A DNA stretch of 64,000 nt, from assembly GCA_008477525.1 (NCBI GenBank), contig SPDT01000001.1, forward strand, positions 3,286,001 to 3,350,000, read 5' to 3'. A model generated the notes under the pieces. It saw only the letters and a list, made by a program, of their open reading frames with translations. It had not been told where the DNA came from and searched no databases. A program made the translations under genes and the position numbers. Positions 12,201 to 24,400 of the stretch are shown piece by piece. Position 1 is the stretch's first letter. Each line of letters begins with the position of its first letter. Source of the DNA: Hypomyces perniciosus (Eukaryota; Ascomycota; Sordariomycetes; Hypocreales; Hypocreaceae).

Positions 12201-15200
12201 TAAATAAACTCTTTTATTATTATTACTGCTATTATATATACTTTTATACTAGTATATATTTCTTTATTTATAATAAACAGTCCCTAGTTAATTACTATAT
12301 AATACATTTATATATAAGAATCTTTAAATTACTTTAAATATATTTTATTACTATAAAAGATTATAATAAAGTATGATTTAAAAATAAAGACAAGTAGCTG
12401 TTATTTAATAGTAATATTACTGTTTATTTACTATACAATATATATTATTATAAGTTTATTTTTTATTTCTTATTAATTAATTAAACCTATATAATACTTT
12501 ACTTTTTTCAACTTTATAATATTTATCAATAATAGCTAATTATTTAATAGTAGATTACTATTTATACTTTTAAATTGATTTAATATTAATAAAATTACTT
12601 TTGTTTTTAAATATTATTAATCTTTAAATAATTTTTTTATATAATTAAATATAAATACTATATTTTTGATATTTATAATTAATAATTTGTTTAATTTTAA
12701 ATATCTTTTTAATATTAAAAGGGTAATTTATTAATTTAAAAGGTTTTTCTTTATAGCTATAATGTAGTTAAGATTTATAATAAGTAAAATATTATAAATT
12801 TTAATAAAAGATAAAAGATAAAGCTAATATATTAATCTATTTATTTTAATTTAGTATTTAATTTAATCAAAATTAATATACTTTTTAATAAATGTTTTTA
12901 CTAAATTGCTAGAGTTTTAGGTATTTTATGGACAGTAATATTTAATTATTAATAGTGACTTTCTTTTTAAGTTAATAAATATTATATTACTTTTTATATT
13001 TTTTAAACTTTATCATAAAGTTTACTACACTATTTCACAGGTAGCTTAAACCTTTTTTACCTTTATAATAATATTAGTATAATATTTATAATATCTTAAT
13101 CTATTATAACCTAAAGTATTAAATTAATAGCTAAATAGTAAAAAAGCGAATAAATAATTAATTATAAAATATTTAATAGTATTATATATAAATTAAATAA
13201 AAAATAGTATTTATAGCTAATTATTTTATTATTTACTATAGAACAAATATAAATAATACTTTAAAGCTTAATTTTATTGTTTAGTTTAACTATTAATTTA
13301 TAGGTAAAAAGTAATATTAAATTACTGTTCATAAATAAATAGGTAATACAAACTTTACTATAATCTACATTTAAATCATTAATCTTTATTAAAGATAATT
13401 CCTTACAGTATTTTAAAAATTAAATAAATAGATTTGATATAAAGATTAGCGTTTTTATTATTTATAATATATACTATAATAGGTATATATAGGGTATGTT
13501 TTATATATTAATTCATCATAATAAATATTATATTATATAAATATTTACCTTCATAGTTTAAATTTCTAGTAAATTTATAATAAAATCTATAAAGATTTCT
13601 TTAAAAGGTTTTATTAATATTAATAAAAAAGTAAGTTTACTATAAGGTTAATAGGTTTTTGCCTTTATTATTTAATAAATGCAATCTATAAATATATAAT
13701 GCTTCATATTTTACTTGATATTTTATTAATAATAAATTAATATAGTATATTTTAGAGTATAATTAGCCTTTTAATATTTAATAGTTTAACTATTATAAAG
13801 TAATATGAAATTTTTTATATAAAAGCCTATTAATATATAGACTTTACTTTAATAATAAACTAGTTAATTATTATTAATAACCTAATTATTACTATAAAAT
13901 ATATTAACTACTTTTTAGTTTTAAACCTTTAATTAAATACAGTAATCCTCTTATTAAATTTATAAAACAGCTAAATATAAAGACTTTTATAGTTCTAATA
14001 GTAAACTTTCAGTACTTTATTATATAACCTATTAACTACCAGCTATAACTTTAACTATTATACTTTATAAATAAATTATCTGCTAAATAATATTTAATCT
14101 TTATCCTTTAACAAAAGTAATATTAAAATAATACTTTTATTTATAAGCAATTTTATATATTTTTAGTTATTATAGTATACTGCTATAAATCCCTTTAATT
14201 TATATAGGCTATTAGCTTTTATATTATAAAAATGCTATAAAACTATTAATATATAGCTTCACTGTAATTCTTTTAATTTTAATAAAATTATAAAAATTAA
14301 AGCATTAACATAAAGTATTAGTTGAGTTTAATGTCTTTAGCTTATATTTAATATAAAAATTAAATGAAGTTGATTTATTTAAAGCCTTTATTTATTAATA
14401 TAAAAGCTTTTATTTATCTGTAAAGTAATAATAATTTAAATAGTTTATAGTAACCTAAATCTATATATTTATATAAGCTACATAATATATTTATATTTAA
14501 AAGGCCTTTATAATAGTAAAAGATTTAATATTAAATGTATAATAATATAATTTAAAATTATTTAGCTTTGTTAATATATATACTATGAAATGCTGGGCAT
14601 TTTATTAATATTAAGCTAATATTACTTTAATTATATAATTTTATATATATATTTGTATATAAATTAGCGCTTTTAAATTATCATACATTAAAATAGGTTT
14701 CTTTAAAAACTTCTTCTTAAACTATTAAAGAGCTTTAAAAGTGCTAAACTTTAACTATAAAAAACCTTTTTACTTTTTATAAATAAAATCCATTAAAAGT
14801 ATTATAATTTTACTATAGTTTTCAAAAAATATAAAGATATTATAAATGCTTTTAAATATTAGCTATCTAATAATAGCTAAAATATATAACTATTTTATTT
14901 TAATGTGATTAAGTCTAATAATACAGTTAAAGAAAAATATTAAAGTAATATAAAAAATATATTTATTAATATTAATATATAGTTTTATATTTTACAACGT
15001 TTTAAAAACCTAGTAAATATACTATATATATAATATTTAAAAGTATACCTATAAATTAAATTAATATATTATTAAAATATATAATATAAGTAAAATTAAT
15101 TAAATCTTATAGTATATTATTAATATATTATTAAAAGGTTATAGGGGAATTTGTAAAGTTCAATAATATAATATTATATTTAAAGTATTTATATTAATAG

Positions 15201-16228
15201 TAAAAACTATCTTTTATTTATTTTCTTTGCAAATGAATATTTAATAGTATATATCCTTTAAATTAAGTTTAATGAAAATTTTAATTTATAAGAGTCTGTT
15301 AAGAATTTTAAAAATTAATAGTAAAATAGTGCAGTTTTTATATATTATTTTGTTCAAAGTATAGAATTAATATATATTTATAGTTTACTGTTTTTCTTTA
15401 ATATAAAGATTATAAAGGCATTTATAACATTAATAGACTACTAAATTTATATATTTTATAATACTCTTTTTCAATATATATGAAGACTTTCTAGCTTTTT
15501 AAACATTCAGTTATAAATAAGACTTTATAAAGGTATTTTTTTATTTTCCAATTTAATAGTATATTTTTAATATGTTACTATATTAATAGCTTTTTTTATA
15601 ATAAAATACTAATAAAGTTACAATATATAAAAAATAACTTTAAATATAAAACTAATTTATAGTCTTTTAAAAAAGTAACTTTATTTAAGTTAAAAAGTAA
15701 TAAGTCTTTTAAAGTATTTAATTTAACTTTTAATTTCTTTTTAATTATTAATATAAAAGCTATTTAAGCTTTTTTAATAGTTTATTGTACCTATTTTTAA
15801 AAGGCTATTAAAGTAATTCAATCTTCAATTAAAAGATAATTCTATTAATTATACTTTTATAAAAAGGTAAAATTAGTTTTTTAAAATAAGAGTTTATTTA
15901 ATTTTAAGTCTTTTAAAATATTAGCAATAATATAATAAAGTAGCTACTTTTTCTTTACTCTTTAATTATTAATTAGGTTTATAAATATATTTATATAGCT
16001 ACAAATTATAGTAGAAATATTTAAAGAAAATAGCAGTAAACTTTAAAGTCAATAATAAACTCTTTAATTAATCCTTTTATTATAAAAAGATAATATAAAT
16101 ATTACTGCTAAAATTAAATAAAGCATTTATATACTACCAGTAATTATATTATATTTAATTACAAAGTTTACATTAATAAAGCTATTTAATTTAAAGTCTT
16201 TTATAATTTATATTTTAATAGTAAAATG
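9233..16228. other. Seven kb of AT-saturated DNA, no genes
   Basis: The longest continuous RIP-type stretch. One island of more normal composition lies at about 10605-10900 (contains a CAGAGACCCTC block and CAGGTAATACGCC) and a CT-rich patch at about 11220-11330. Neither has an open frame or recognisable element ends. No tRNA-like or rRNA-like sequence was noticed. Confidence 0.75.
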
Positions 16229-16385
16229 TCACAACGTGATCGAGGAAAGCTCTCAAAGCAGAAAGAGTGGGATGAAAAAAGAGTAACTAACGGAGCTAAC
16301 TGAAGGATAAGCAAAGCTATATCATGTAATGTCATCTATCATAAAGTGGCAACAGCTCTCGAGCTGTTGTCAGGCACCTCTGTGC
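16229..16385 (-). mobile_element. Solo LTR, 157 bp, inverted, with target duplication
   Basis: Runs from TGTCACAACGTG to CTCTGTGCCA on the plus strand. Read on the minus strand it starts TGGCACAGAGGTGCCTGAC and ends GTTGTGACA, matching the LTRs at 17062 and 20007 in layout (TGGCACAGA, CCTGACAACAGCT, an internal GCTGTTG palindrome, then a TTTTTTCAT block). The 5 bp on each side are TAAAA (16224-16228 and 16386-16390), a perfect target-site duplication. Little RIP-type damage is visible, so it is the best-preserved copy of the family here. Confidence 0.75.
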
Positions 16386-16390
16386 CATAA

Positions 16391-17056
16391 AATCAAAATA
16401 TGTTATAATACTTTTAATTATTTTTATAATATAAAATTTAAATTTTACTTTTTTATTAATTTTAAATAATTTTAATACTTTTTATATTCATTTTAATTTA
16501 TTTATTATAAAGATTTTCATATTAAATAATTAATTTTATAATTAATTTTTATTTATTAAAATATTAAAACATTTTATATTTATTACTAGTATAATAAACT
16601 TTATTTTTAATTTCAATTCAAAGTTTATTTTTATATAGCTATACTTTATTAAATATAATACTTTTTTTTAATATACTTTAATTAATAATTTAATTAAAAG
16701 ATATAATTTATATCTTTTTTAATAAATTCTATTGCCTTTATTTTTTATTTTTTTTAATAAAAATAATACTTTTTTTTCTTTATTTTAAATCTTTAAACTT
16801 TTTAAATCTAAATTTAACTTTTTTACTTTCAATTTATTATAACTATTCATATAAATATATTTTATTAAATTTATCTATTTATTAAAATATATATTATATT
16901 TTTAATAAGTTTATTAACTATTTATATTAATTTTATATATTTTAACTAATAGTTTAAAAGGCTTAAATAAAAATTATAATTATTTAATTTTTTTAAAAAA
17001 AATTAAATTTAAAATTTATTATATTAAACTTTTTATAAATAGATTTTTTAATTTAT
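16391..17056. other. AT-rich spacer between two LTRs
   Basis: RIP-type A/T sequence separating the inverted solo LTR from the full retroelement. No reading frame or repeat was recognised. Confidence 0.7.
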
Positions 17057-17061
17057 ATATT

Positions 17062-17213
17062 TGGCACAGATATGCCTGACAACAGCTTGCGCTGTTGCTA
17101 CTTTGTGGTAGATGACAATAATTAGGTAGCCTTTCGCAGTTCGCACTTTAGTTAGTTTTTTCATTCACGCTTCTTTCACCTTTCGACACTGGTCATTGAT
17201 CACTTTCATAATA
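17062..17213 (+). repeat. 5' LTR of the 3.1-kb retroelement
   Basis: Begins TGGCACAGATATGCC and ends TTTCATAATA. Contains the CAACAGCTTGCGCTGTTG palindrome typical of this family here. It has far fewer RIP-type changes than the 3' LTR. Its end looks like a mutated TTTCGTGATA. Confidence 0.8.
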
Positions 17214-17215
17214 AT

Positions 17216-17231
17216 TGGTAGCAATTTCACC
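17216..17231 (+). other. Candidate primer-binding site
   Basis: TGGTAGCAATTTCACC starts 2 bp after the 5' LTR. A primer-binding site must start with TGG to pair with the CCA end of a tRNA, which fits. I could not match it to a particular tRNA. Confidence 0.45.
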
Positions 17232-17366
17232 TTTTGGTTGCATATAGCGTAGACTGACGCGGTATGCAACACCATTTAATCGCAAAGACAGTTCGAACAC
17301 ACTGCAATACTACCTAGCCTTAGGCGCCAACAACAACAACAATAACAACAACACACCTTATCCAGA

Positions 17367-17531
17367 ATGGAGCGGATCCAAGCCGCCCAACTAATTCCAA
17401 CTATCCTGGCCTTTTTGCAGCAGTGTAACTCACAATATCCGTTGTTTCGACAATTGGCGGCTGCAGAATTCGATAAACTTTCAAGCTATTCTAAGCGACA
17501 CACACAAGCAATCCAGACAACCCCTATATAG
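17367..17531 (+). pseudogene. Short gag-position reading frame, truncated
   Basis: An ATG about 150 bp after the primer site opens a frame of 54 codons (MERIQAAQLIPTILAFLQQC and onward) that ends at a TAG. The position is where gag would start. It is preceded by a CAACAACAACAATAACAAC-like leader (about 17329-17353). Composition is helical and charged like a structural protein N-terminus, but I recognise no domain. The stop and the sharp rise in A/T further on suggest that mutation truncated a longer frame. Confidence 0.35.
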
Positions 17532-19995
17532 AGACCTACAGCCTATCGTGCCAGAGTTTATTCCATATAAAACGCAATGTCTTAACTTTATTTCAGTATT
17601 ACTGGTAGTTTTAGCGGCAGACTCCTTTTTCAAGTTGCTGGGATTTAACGAGTTTAATATAATCCTAATAGTAATATATAAATCCTTTGAAAAAAAGGGG
17701 AATCTTTCCAGGATATAAAATATATAGGGCAGCCTACTAGGCAAAGGTTCTCTTTACTTTCTAGTTACTGGCTGATTAAGGAATTCTGGCTGTAATTATA
17801 TTAAATAGAGATTATAAATGGTTAGGTAATTTATAGTAAAAGTTATTCATAGCCCTAAAAATATAATTAATTATAACTACTGTATGGTATTCTGTAAAAA
17901 ATAATTAATCGGAATCTATTAATGCAATTATTAAAGCAGCTATTTATTACTTCTTCTCGGTATCTTTAAATAAATATTAACTATTAGTATTGCCGGCAAT
18001 TTAATTGTCTTTAAATAATATATTTATTATATCTTTAACCTATTCGCTTAATAAAATAGTTATAGGTTTCTGCCTATAAATACCTTTAACTTTATTAAAG
18101 GATATATTAATTAATAAAGTTAAGATTAACTAGTTGCTGGAGTTCATATATAGATTATAATAATAAAAAGTAAAAATGCAATAGATTTTATTAACGCTAA
18201 GTATAAAAGATATTTTAATAAAGTATATAAGTAGTATTAGTTTATAATAGGTAATAGGGCTTTCTTATAGCTGTATTATAGATATTTAATATTAAAGTAA
18301 ACATTAAAGTTTAATTAGTAGAAAGTTAGACTATTAGCTATAAAAAGGAAGATTAATGTATATATATATATAATTAAACTGCTGACCTATTAAAAGATTT
18401 GCTTAATAGTCTTGATTATATAGTTAAAAGTAGCGCTAACAGGTAAAGATTTATTTAATAGGCTAAAGCTAAATATTATTAAAGCAGTCTATATAAAAGG
18501 AGATATAAAAGAGTAGTAATTTTATAAAATTAAGGCTTTATTGGCTAAAAGAATACACTATAATAAACTATAATACTTAATGAGGTAGAAAAGTTATATA
18601 GTAAACTATAATAAATAGTATAATAAAAACCTGCTTACAATAAACGTAAATGCATTAATTAAAGACTTTAATACATATTTATTAATTAAAAAAGGCAAAA
18701 TTTAAAAGCTAAAAATAAAAGTAGGTTATCTAGTATAATAATAGGAAAACTGATAACTGCTAATATTAGGAGAGGTTAAGCTTATATTAATAGAGAGATT
18801 ATTATTTTTCTTTTTACTTAATAGCCTAATAAGCAAGTTTTATTTTTCTTTCCTCTTTACTTTTTAAATTTTATTATTATATATACATTTACAGTACTTA
18901 ATATAGCTTTATTACAGGGATAAAACTATATTATATATTATTATCTACTTTTATATTATATCTATTTTTCTTTTTCAATATTTATAATAGCTATACTATT
19001 ACTTAATATACTAATTAAAATAATTAAAAATTAAAATAACAGACTACCATTTACTTTTAAGTTAAAGGATTTTAATATTTCACTTAGCGATTTAATATAT
19101 AATACTGTAAAGAAAGTAATAGCAATATACTATACTTAAATAATAAATATATTGCAAATATAATAGATAAATTATATATATTAACTCTAGAATAAAGTAT
19201 AGCGAATAGGATAATAAAAGCAGATAACAGCGTTTGCCTATAAACTCTATGAAGTAATCTAATATAAACCCTTTAATTTTAAAAGTAAACGCAATAAATA
19301 AAATATATAATGATAATAGAGATACATATTTTAAAGATTTACTTAAATATATATTAAAGAAGGCAGAAAATAAGTGAAATAATAAGGGTTATAATAATAA
19401 AGTATTATTAAATATAATAAAAAGATAAAAATATAATAATAAAGATAAATTATTAAAATTACCTTTAAAGTTTAGTATTAAAAAAAACAATATAATTAAA
19501 TAAAAGATTTAATTTAATTATAATTTTGCGGGATATTAATCTAAAAGCCTTTAAAGTTTATATAGAAATGCTATTAAAGATAGCTAATACTATTGCCTGC
19601 AGATAATAGCTTTTAAAAAGATATATAATTAACCTAGATATTAATAAAGTTAAAGTTAGTTTTAAAGTTAATATATATTTACATTAAATCGCAAAGCTAA
19701 AAGGCTAAATAACTGATTTAAAGATATAAATATAGGCAGATATTATTATATGCGAGGAAACAGTCAACTAGTTGCGGGCTATAGTAAAAGAATTGCAAGA
19801 AGAGGTAACTGCATTAAGGATAGACTGTCAGATAATAGCGAAATAGAATAAAAACCTAAAGGCATTAATTTAAATTATTTACAATAAAATTCAATAACTA
19901 TAAATTATTATAGGAATAAAAGAGGATATAAAGTAAAGAATAATATTGCTAAAAAACTGTATTACTAAAGGACTATAAAGATATAGTTATTTTTT

Positions 19996-20002
19996 AAAGG
20001 GG
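19996..20002 (+). other. Polypurine tract next to the 3' LTR
   Basis: AAAGGGG sits 4 bp before the start of the 3' LTR, the expected place for the plus-strand priming tract of an LTR element. It is conspicuous because G is otherwise rare here. Confidence 0.6.
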
Positions 20003-20006
20003 CAAT

Positions 20007-20158
20007 TAGTATAAATATACCTAATAACAGCTTGCCCTATTACTACTTTATAGTAGATAACAATAATTAGGTAGCCCTTTATAGTTTATACTTTAGTTAG
20101 TTTTTTTATTCACGCTTTTTTCACTTTTTAATACTGGTTATTAATTACCTTCGTGATA
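20007..20158 (+). repeat. 3' LTR of the 3.1-kb retroelement, RIP-mutated
   Basis: Aligns with the 5' LTR over its full length without a net gap. The start TAGTATAAATATACC is TGGCACAGATATGCC with C-to-T and G-to-A changes only. It ends TTCGTGATA, next to the ATATT duplication. The many extra transitions relative to the 5' LTR show unequal mutation of the two copies. Confidence 0.8.
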
Positions 20159-20163
20159 ATATT

Positions 20164-21858
20164 TAAATTATACTTTTTTTATTTACTTAATAATAGTAAA
20201 TATTTTAGTAGTTTAGTATTTATTTATTTTTATTTTATTTTTAATTTTTTAGCTTTTCTTTAAAAAAATTAATATAAATATTTTTATTATTTCCCTTTTA
20301 ATAGTAAATATTATTATTTTAAATATATTATTTTAATATATTCTTTAATAGTTTAATATTTATTTCTTTTTAATTTCTTTTTTTTTTTTAATTTTTTAAC
20401 TTTTCTTTCTTTAAAATTAATATCAATATTTTTATTATTTCTTTTTTATAGTAAATATAGTTATTTTAAATATATAATTTTAATATATATTAACAGAAAC
20501 ACTACCTATTATTTTTATTATTTTTATTTTTATGTTAGTTTTTTAATAAAAGTATAAATTATATATGTATTTAATATTAGATATTATAATAATATATATT
20601 ATATAATTATATTTATATTATTTTTCTTTTATTATTTAAATAAATTATATAATTTATTTTTTTAATATCTTTATTATTTTCATAATCATTTTTTAAATAT
20701 ATAATATTAATTTTTATTAATTTTTATTTATTATAAACGCTATTACTTTATACTAGTATAATTGTTAATTAATTTAAAATATTTAAAATTATTTATTAAA
20801 TAGTATTATTAATAAAATAAATAAAGTAAATTATAGGGTTTATTACAAGTTTTATTAACCTTAAATATTTATTAAAATGAATATATTTAAACATATAGGT
20901 ATTAAAGTTAATATTAAAGTTAATATTAATGTTTAAGTTTATAGGTTTAATAGAAAAAGTATTAGTTTTTCGGATAAATTAATAACCTATTAATTTATAT
21001 TAACTTAAAATTACTATTAAATTAATTCTATTTTAAATTCTAGTTTTAATATATTATAAATAAAAGAATTTTTTAATAAAGATATAAATATTAATATAAT
21101 AGATATAAATAACTAAGATTTATAGGATTTCTGTTTTAAGGCTATTTATACTTATAGCATTAATAGTAATACTATAAATAATAAAGGGTATAGTAGTATT
21201 AATTTTAAGATTTAGTAAAGTAAATATAGAATTAAGAAATTAATATTATAGTCTATAAACCTTATTTTTAACTTTCTGTTTTAGTTAAAAGGCTTAATAC
21301 TATTAGCAGGATAATTAAAGTTTAATTATAAAGTATAGTTATTAAATTACTTAAATATTAAGATTTAATAATATAATATATTTAGTTTAATTTATATATA
21401 TTTAACTAGTATATAAAACGTTATATAAAAAGTTATATAATTAATTATATAATTAGTAAATATAATATTATAAATATTTTACTAGTTTTTATTAATTTTA
21501 ACTTTTTATCGCTGAATAACTACTATCAATATTTATTTTTTATTAATCTAGTTTATTAAATATAGTTTTTTTTATTTTTTATATAAAGCTTTTAGCAATT
21601 TTTACTTTATTAATTAATAAAGTTCTAGTATATAAATTGTTAATTAAAATAAATATATATAGATATTAAGATTAATAAATAAAGTTATCTAAAACTATAT
21701 ATATTAATTGATTTTGTTAATTAGTTTAGATAAATTAAATTATCTTTTCCGTTACTTTATGCCTTATAGCGGCAGTAAAGATAAAAGATAATTTTTAGAT
21801 TAAAAAGAAAATTAGAATTATATATAGTACTGCAACTATTTAGTGTAATTGCTATTAA
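20164..21858. other. AT-saturated DNA, no genes
   Basis: RIP-type sequence. A pair of related stretches of about 130 bp (about 20210-20350 and 20340-20470: TAGTTTAGTATTTATTT, AATTTTTTARCTTTTCTTT, TTATTTC blocks) looks like a degenerate tandem repeat. No coding potential seen. Confidence 0.65.
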
Positions 21859-22012
21859 TTAATATAGATAATATATTAGTGAAGAAGTATAGTTTTATTA
21901 AGTTAATTAACAAATAGAGAGATCTAGATTAGTGTAATTGCATGTAATAATATATATAATATAAGATCCTCTGGATTGAGTGTATAGTTACACCTAATGC
22001 ATATATTACCTA
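21859..22012 (+). repeat. Dispersed repeat of about 150 bp, copy 2
   Basis: Second copy of the repeat at 9078-9232, same orientation, about 12.8 kb apart. This copy keeps GATCCTCTGGATTGAGTG where copy 1 has RIP-type changes, while the first copy keeps other C/G positions, so both derive from a less AT-rich ancestor. It is followed by a TA dinucleotide run (22012-22030). Confidence 0.5.
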
Positions 22013-22042
22013 TATATATATATATATATAGAATATTTATTT

Positions 22043-22192
22043 TAATTATAATTTTTATCTATTTTAATAGTATTACTTTAAATATACTATACTTAAATAT
22101 TATATAAAGGAGTAAATTATATATTAAAGGAAATTATTAAAAGAATTTTATAAATATATATAAACTATTTATTTTAATAGTATTACTTTAAT
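22043..22192 (+). repeat. Degraded copies of the 6846-7509 element end
   Basis: The stretch AATTTTTATCTATTTTAATAG (22050 area) is the mutated form of the right terminal repeat at 7480-7505. The following AGGAGTAAATTATATATTAA to ATAGTATTACTTT (22110-22192) matches 7410-7480. All differences are C-to-T or G-to-A. It lies only about 250 bp from the EXO70 start codon. Confidence 0.45.
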
Positions 22193-22433
22193 TAAAAATT
22201 TAATTATTATTATTTTTTATTTTATTATTATTATTCATAATATATTATTTTTTATAATTATAATCTTAATATTTCAAAAGATTATAACTATTTTTATTCT
22301 TATTTATTTCCTTTTTATATATATTCACTTATTTCATTTAACCCGCTTTATACCCTTTATCAATAACATTTAACGATTAGCTGCCCTCTATTCCCCTCTT
22401 TATTTCCCTTGAACGATTCAATGCGCGTTCATT
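22193..22433 (+). promoter_or_regulatory. Border of AT block and EXO70 upstream region
   Basis: Composition changes from AT-saturated to normal between about 22330 and 22400, within about 100 bp of the EXO70 ATG. Most of the promoter must therefore lie inside RIP-type DNA. CT-rich sequence (22380-22410: TGCCCTCTATTCCCCTC) just upstream of the start is typical of a fungal core promoter. No specific binding site was recognised. Confidence 0.4.
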
Positions 22434-24400
22434 ATGGCGGTTGGAGCCTTGTCCAACATTACCTACCATGCGGTCGATGAGGAGGCAAGGGCTGAAGTTG
22501 ATGTGCTCAACTCCCGCCTCGACAAGACAACCCAATTAACGAAGAAGATCCAAGCTTGCCTTGGTCGACTCGAAGCCACTGGCCAGAGCGTCCGTGATGT
22601 AGCTGGACCTTTGAACGGCGAAACGAGACGTCTACAGATATTGGGAAATAGTGAGTTCTGTTTTGTTCTATGACATTTGACCGCTGCTAAGCCAGACCAG
22701 ATGTTGACTCCGTCCTCGCCGCTATTGATCACCTGCGCCAACCCGCCGATAGCAAGGATGACGAAGAGCAAATCATTCGCGCCGGACCCGAAATGGTTGG
22801 CCTGTCCAATTTCCTGGCTTCGGTCAAGCGTCTCAACAAAGCCCATTCCGATATGCAGGCTTCCAATCTGCGCGCGAATCAAAACACTATGGCGGATTTG
22901 ACCCGGCTTATCAAGTCGGGCAATACCCAGCTAGAGAATCACTTTGACCAGCTATTGCGTGGTGAAACCCCCCGCTCCATTGAGCCTTTGCACTTTATCA
23001 CCAAAGAGAAGCCATTTCCGGTCCTATCTCAAGACAAGATCGCACGACTGGGTCTCGTTTACGCCCATTTGGTCAGCAGCCATCATCAGAATGGCCAAGA
23101 TTCACCAGTCGCTAAAATATATGCTGAAATCCGAGGACCATACCTATCCTTGTCCCTGGCCAACTTGGCTGCGGCCAGTGTTAACACCGCAAAGAAAAAG
23201 AACCCTGGTGCCATTTATCGGGCTGGCACCAATGGTATTGGCACTTACACCCAAGCGATGGAAGGCATCTTCCTCGCCGAGTACGATAATATATGTAGTA
23301 TTTTCAAGCGTGAGGATTGGGGTCCAGTCTTCCAGGCAACCTGTCAAAGCGCCCTAGCAGAGCTTGCGCGAACACTCCGCGAGCTGAATACTCACATCAA
23401 ATCTCACTTGCCTACTGACTGCTACTTAGCCTACGAAGTCACCGAGATTGTGTCAGCTTTGTCGGGCAACTTGGACACCACGACAGGGGAGCTGAAGAGC
23501 TCTTTAGCTGCCGCTGTAAAGCCAGTCCGTGAGACGGCCAAGCTGTCATTGTCTGAGTTACTGGAGGAGACCAAGCGAAAGGTGGCAAATCTGCAAACAC
23601 TTTCTTCAGATGGTGCTACGACGCCGATTGTATCCGAAACAGTGCAACGATTACAAGGCATGGTGGAGTTTCTTGGCCCCATTTCGGCCATCATGATTTC
23701 GCTTGGTGACGGAGGCTGGAAGTCTGGGGCTGCTTCCGCTGGCCGTACGACGGAAGGTATCCCTACCCTAGCATCATTCGACATCGGCGCCGATGGTAAA
23801 GATATATTCTCCCATTATTGTCTGGATACCATTGATGTACTGCTGTCTTCCCTTGACCAGAAGGCACGCATGCTACTTAGAGGAAAGTCAGTTGTGGGAG
23901 TTTTTATGGCAAACAGTGTTGTGATTATAGAGCGTATGGTACGCGACTCGGATCTCGGCCCCCTCCTCCAGTCACGTCTGGATGTGCTTGAGCAATGGCG
24001 GAAGAAGGCCACAGTCTCATATACCGACATCTGCAAAGATCTATCGGTTCATCTTTTCGACACCATTCACACAAATCGAGCCAAACGCCCTACTTCTGGC
24101 CATGCGGATTCAGCCGACTCTGCATCTGTGGTGAAGGGGCTTAGTAGCAAGGACAAAGATAAGATCAAAGAAAAATTCACACAGTTCAACAGCGCGTTTG
24201 ACGACATGGTATCCCGACACAAATCATACAATATGGAGCGCGAGGTACGGGCTATGTTTGGACAAGACATTCGCCAAAAATTGCAACCTCTTTATGAGCG
24301 CTTTTGGGACCGTTATCACGAAATTGACAAAGGCAAAGGCAAGTATGTCAAGTATGACAAGTCATCAATTGCGGCTGTCTTCCTAGGTCTCGCCTCATGA
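22434..24400 (+). CDS. exo70: Exocyst complex subunit Exo70
   Basis: Exons 22434-22650 and 22701-24400 give 638 aa; the 50-bp intron has GTGAGT, a GCTAA branch and CAG, and splicing restores phase (GNN-VDSVLAAIDHL). Exo70 helps tether secretory vesicles to the plasma membrane at the growing tip by binding Rho-type GTPases and phosphoinositides. The N-terminal 70 residues are coiled-coil-like, followed by an all-helical rod as in the family. The end carries the conserved basic patch (YHEIDKGKGKYVKYDK) known to bind the membrane. Length matches fungal orthologues (about 620-640). The ATG chosen is the first in frame and the N-terminus aligns with what I know of the family. The gene is the first after the AT-rich block and converges on the next gene. 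Confidence 0.93.

Larger units (their letters stand above)
17062..20158 (+). mobile_element. LTR retrotransposon, 3.1 kb, RIP-inactivated
   Basis: Two direct LTRs of exactly 152 bp (17062-17213 and 20007-20158) enclose a 2793-bp interior. The 5 bp ATATT lies on both sides (17057-17061 and 20159-20163). A TGG-starting primer-site candidate follows the 5' LTR by 2 bp, and a purine tract lies just before the 3' LTR. The first 500 bp of the interior are almost unmutated and contain a short frame; the rest is AT-saturated, so pol cannot be read. The interior is short for a full gag-pol, suggesting a deleted or non-autonomous element, although RIP hides the evidence. Family (Ty3 or Ty1 type) is not determined. 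Confidence 0.8.

Noticed and set aside
17481..17744. Minus-strand frame of 87 codons inside the retroelement
   Set aside because: It lies antisense to the gag-position region and ends where RIP-type sequence begins; no recognisable protein.
22463..24386. Several long open frames on both strands overlapping EXO70 (e.g. minus 22882-22463, plus 22944-23357, minus 23784-23431)
   Set aside because: They are antisense or alternate-frame shadows of a gene with strong family match and correct splicing.
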